Assembly (NCBI RefSeq): GCF_000342045.1
Contig: NZ_AONQ01000010.1
Span: forward strand, 23,540 to 87,539
Reading direction: 5' to 3'
Length of the DNA stretch: 64,000 nt
Origin: Paramagnetospirillum caucaseum
GTDB lineage: Bacteria > Pseudomonadota > Alphaproteobacteria > Rhodospirillales > Magnetospirillaceae
Each line of letters opens with the position of its first letter. Within the stretch, counting starts at the first letter, position 1. Positions 61,398-64,000 of this stretch are shown piece by piece. The notes under the pieces were generated by a model that was given only the letters and a program-made list of their open reading frames with translations, was not told where the DNA came from and made no database searches. Position numbers and translations under genes: made by a program.

Positions 61398-62071
61398 GCG
61401 CCACATTATCTCGGCGCCGATCTGGACTGAGCCCGTTGAACCGGCCAATCAGGTGATGCAACAAATCATCAAGAAGCCGGACTCGACTCTGGCGATCTGT
61501 GGTGAGCAAAATTTGTGTGTCCGTAGCTCCTTGTCGCCAGTCAAGGGGCTGTGGCTAGGCCGAGCGAGGGTTTCGACAGCCATCTCGCTCGGCCATCCAG
61601 ATCGACTGTTTTGGGGGGGGAGAATGTACCAGCCTCGTCACTATGGCCTGTCGGCATGTCCCAGACTGCATAGCCACCGTTTTCACAGTCGTCGCAGCCA
61701 TAACCGGGCGTGGGGCGTGTTGCTAATTTGCGCGTGCGCTGCCGGGTGGATTTCCACTTTCTAACAGCCACTCCCTCGACCGCTGGAAACACGACAATGC
61801 CTGAGATGGTCGCGCCGCGAAACGTCTGCCAGCCCGAACATGAGGCTGATGCCGCCCCGGAGGTAGTGCGCGATGCCGATCCCGCTGTTGCCGAAGCAGA
61901 GGCGGCGTGGGCTGCACTTAGCGACCTTCCCAGGTCCTTCGATGACCTGGTAGGCCATGATGTCCATAGGGACCATACAAGCAATCGGCGGAAGGCGGAG
62001 GTCAGAAGTCATGCTACCGATTGTCGCGGCACGCGTTGGCTGTTTGAGCAGACTAGAGCCTGAAGGCCGCT
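61398..62071. other. gap without a supportable gene
   Basis: About 670 bases after the IS21 end. Several short frames exist on both strands, none with a recognisable family, codon pattern or good ribosome site; the minus-strand frame ending at 61761 is the least unlikely. A run of nine or so G residues occurs near 61612-61620. It probably holds the promoter of the next gene and degraded sequence. Confidence 0.4.
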
Positions 62072-63301
62072 ATGACACTGAACCTATCGTTCTTTGGCAA
62101 ATCCTGTCTTGTCATTGCAGAGGCTGGCGGTCTTCGCCAACTCATCGTTACCGCCCTGCATCAGATTGGCCTACCCAACGTGACGAAGGCGGATGACATC
62201 GAAGCCGCCATCTATGAGCTTTCCCAGTCAGCCTACGACGTTGTCATCTGCGCCGAGACCGAGTTTTCCGGTTCGGTGGAGGTGGTCACGCGCATCCGAA
62301 GGGATTGTCGCGGGCCAACTGCGGCGCTGCCGGTGATCTACCTGACCGGAAACATGGATCCAGCCCATTTGTCGCTGATCCTCAATTCCGGGGCTAACAG
62401 CGTCATGACGCTGCCTATCGGTACGCGGAGCCTGTTGAAAAACCTTAATCGTGCCATGACTGACAGCAGGGAGTTCATTTCTCACCATAATTATCGAGGG
62501 CCGTGCCGGCGCGGGAAAAACCGCAACGCTAAATATAGCGGCCCTCGTCGGCGGGCGGCAGATAGCCAACATTCAAATCCACCTTCCGGTTCGTCCGTGC
62601 CAAGAGAGGTGCAGGCTACTCAGGTGATAAGGGATAGTGGGCAGAGACCTCTCCTTCCAAGGGCTGAGGAGAACCCATCCTTGTCTGCACGGGAGGCGAC
62701 CATCCTCAATGGTGTGAACAAGATCGCGGCAAGCATCGAGCGTCTGAGGCAGGACATGCAATTGACTGACGATACCTCGACGCGGAAGCAGTTGCGCGAA
62801 GGGTTGCATGAAGCTGCTCACAGGCTGGTCAATTTGCTTGCGCTGGCCGATTTGAGCAATCCCAAAGACGGTCAGAATGAGAATATCCTGCTGAAGAAAC
62901 TCGATGCCATCAAAGGCACGTTTCTGCAGGTTTTGGCGGACATTGCCCAGCATAGACTTGAAATTGTCAGTTCCGATATTGATCGCATCATAAAGGGAAA
63001 CGAGTTCGCACTTGGATGTTCGGAGACGCTTTCCGAGAGGCTTGCCGCGGTTGAGGAAATTGTCGCGGTCATGGGGGGGCCGCGAAAACTGGGGGATGGA
63101 ATGAAGCAATCTCTCGGAAGGGCTTGGAGGGATGTTCTTCGTATCCAAGAAGCCGAGGGTAATTTAACCCTGGTTGAATTGACGCAAGGAAAAAGGGGCA
63201 GTGCTGCCAAACCCCTGGGCAAGAGCCGGTTTATGGATGATGAGTTGCAGGTTGCCGCCAGTCAGGCAGAAGTTATGCGGTCACTGAAGGAGAATGGTTG
63301 A
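62072..63301 (+). CDS. degenerate receiver-domain protein with a helical C-terminus
   Basis: A 409-aa protein. Residues 10-130 fold like a response-regulator receiver (CLVIAEAGGLRQLIVTALHQ, YDVVICAETEFSGSVEVVTR, LPVIYLTGNMDPAHLSLILN). The acidic pair is replaced by Ala-Glu-Ala, and the usual phospho-Asp position reads Ala in VICAE. A basic low-complexity linker (135-195) leads to a long helical part (200-400). It is probably a phosphorylation-independent signalling or scaffold protein. GAAGG precedes the ATG. Confidence 0.7.
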   Translation: MTLNLSFFGKSCLVIAEAGGLRQLIVTALHQIGLPNVTKADDIEAAIYELSQSAYDVVICAETEFSGSVEVVTRIRRDCRGPTAALPVIYLTGNMDPAHLSLILNSGANSVMTLPIGTRSLLKNLNRAMTDSREFISHHNYRGPCRRGKNRNAKYSGPRRRAADSQHSNPPSGSSVPREVQATQVIRDSGQRPLLPRAEENPSLSAREATILNGVNKIAASIERLRQDMQLTDDTSTRKQLREGLHEAAHRLVNLLALADLSNPKDGQNENILLKKLDAIKGTFLQVLADIAQHRLEIVSSDIDRIIKGNEFALGCSETLSERLAAVEEIVAVMGGPRKLGDGMKQSLGRAWRDVLRIQEAEGNLTLVELTQGKRGSAAKPLGKSRFMDDELQVAASQAEVMRSLKENG

Positions 63302-63485
63302 TACCATCGGCCGGAATACCATGCCCAGTGATGAAAATTTGCCTGAATTTGCCCCGTCGATGGTGGTATTCGTCCGGTGACCGGCTCCCACTGGCGGCTC
63401 CAGATCAAATGTTTGTGAAGCACGGTTGATATCGCCTGACCAAGGGGTGACGAAGGCTTGTTTGCCGATTCGACAAGAGGATAAA

Positions 63486-64000
63486 ATGCCGGTTGATCGT
63501 GCCGCGAGTAGCGAAAATAACCCATCGCCGTTTTCATCACACGTTGATGAACTCGAAGCTGCTAATGATGCCGCTGAATTGCGTTCTGCTCTTGATCGTG
63601 TGGTCGAGACTTGGTTACCCCGTCGCGAACACAAAGATCCTTTGCACGAAATGATCCGCCTGTTCTTTACGCACCACGCAAGCGGAAACAGCGCGACCGC
63701 ACCTGAAAAGCTTCTTATTTTGCGCCAATTCAGCATGGAAACTCTTCGTGCTGTCGCCGAGAAGCACAAAATGCTCCTTGCTCGGTCATCGACCTTAGAG
63801 GGTGTCGTCGAGGCCACAGCCATTAATTTGGCTGAGGCGCCGAGTTATCCGCCTCGCACATCATTCGACGAGATCTTCGCCGACGCGATGTGCTGGCGTC
63901 CTCGATCGATTTTGTCTTTCTTTCATCGCCGCAACCCAGAATGCGCGCGCAATTTGAAACCATCTTTTGCCCTCTCCCCGGACTTTTCCAAGAAGTTTGC
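63486..64000 (+). CDS. hypothetical protein, cut by the right edge
   Basis: An ATG at 63486 with AGAGGA five bases before. At least 171 residues are open to the window end: MPVDRAASSENNPSPFSSHV, ELRSALDRVVETWLPRREHK, APEKLLILRQFSMETLRAVA. It is helical and soluble, with no family recognised. It has lower GC than the phage genes and shares strand and closeness with the degenerate receiver gene, so the two may work together. Confidence 0.6.
   Translation, partial: MPVDRAASSENNPSPFSSHVDELEAANDAAELRSALDRVVETWLPRREHKDPLHEMIRLFFTHHASGNSATAPEKLLILRQFSMETLRAVAEKHKMLLARSSTLEGVVEATAINLAEAPSYPPRTSFDEIFADAMCWRPRSILSFFHRRNPECARNLKPSFALSPDFSKKF

Noticed and set aside
61761..62012. 83-aa minus-strand frame in the gap after the IS21 remnant
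   Set aside because: Reads fairly well in places, but has no recognisable family or good start signal; evidence is too weak to list as a gene.
1..64000. tRNA or rRNA genes, including a tRNA attachment site for the prophage
   Set aside because: No cloverleaf-like sequence or rRNA segment was recognised while reading both strands, though this was done by eye only.

Overview
The window is GC-rich DNA with tightly packed, overlapping genes and gene families typical of Alphaproteobacteria (GTA-type 3-TM holin, DUF2924/serine-recombinase cassette, DUF6362, DUF6511, DUF7220, IS21 and IS66 remnants). A Rhodospirillales host, perhaps Magnetospirillum-like, is an inference from gene content; there is no rRNA or core marker to prove it.

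Layout. (1) 1-7743, minus strand: a two-gene operon resembling Druantia type III anti-phage defence (DruH-like protein, then a very large DruE-like helicase that runs off the left edge). (2) 8.1-11.85 kb, plus strand: an XRE regulator with a palindrome over its own start codon, then a large serine recombinase translationally coupled to two different ParB/RepB-type proteins. (3) about 12.0-53.8 kb: a prophage with lambda-type head and tail modules. Its late operon runs on the minus strand from the terminase (33.8 kb) to endolysin and holin (12.1 kb), ending at a strong terminator. The order is Nu1, A, W, B, C/Nu3, D, E, FII-like, DUF6441, terminator, tail tube, G/GT, tape measure, M-like, a fibre cassette with an RCC1 propeller protein, L-like, K-like, J. 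The middle (33.9-35.9 kb) holds small plus-strand genes. The early/replication operon (35.9-49.0 kb, minus) holds a sigma factor, RecA-like ATPase, Cas4-like nuclease, RecD-like helicase, primase-helicase, RuvC-like resolvase and two ParB-methyltransferase fusions. An uncharacterised gene pair lies at 49.1-51.3 kb. The integration cassette (DUF2924, serine integrase, candidate directionality factor) lies at 51.4-53.8 kb. (4) 53.9-64 kb: small genes, a truncated copy of the directionality-factor gene, a signalling operon (ethylene-receptor-like histidine kinase, Rcp1-type regulator, REC-PAS-GGDEF-EAL protein), an IS21 element broken by an IS66 remnant, and a degenerate-receiver protein next to a gene cut by the right edge.

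How it works together. The phage structural genes are nearly all translationally coupled. Two classic lambda expression tricks can be read from the DNA: an internal start that would make a scaffold from the protease gene, and a G GGA AAC slippery heptamer that would fuse the tail chaperone to a second frame. Other points of note: an amber stop that cuts a winged-helix domain in the 276-aa accessory protein, an array of 12 ACGTTCCCC repeats in the 3' end of the primase gene, nine TGGAAAC repeats just upstream of the methyltransferases, the recombinase-ParB-ParB cassette, and a CxxxH copper-ligand signature in the histidine kinase.
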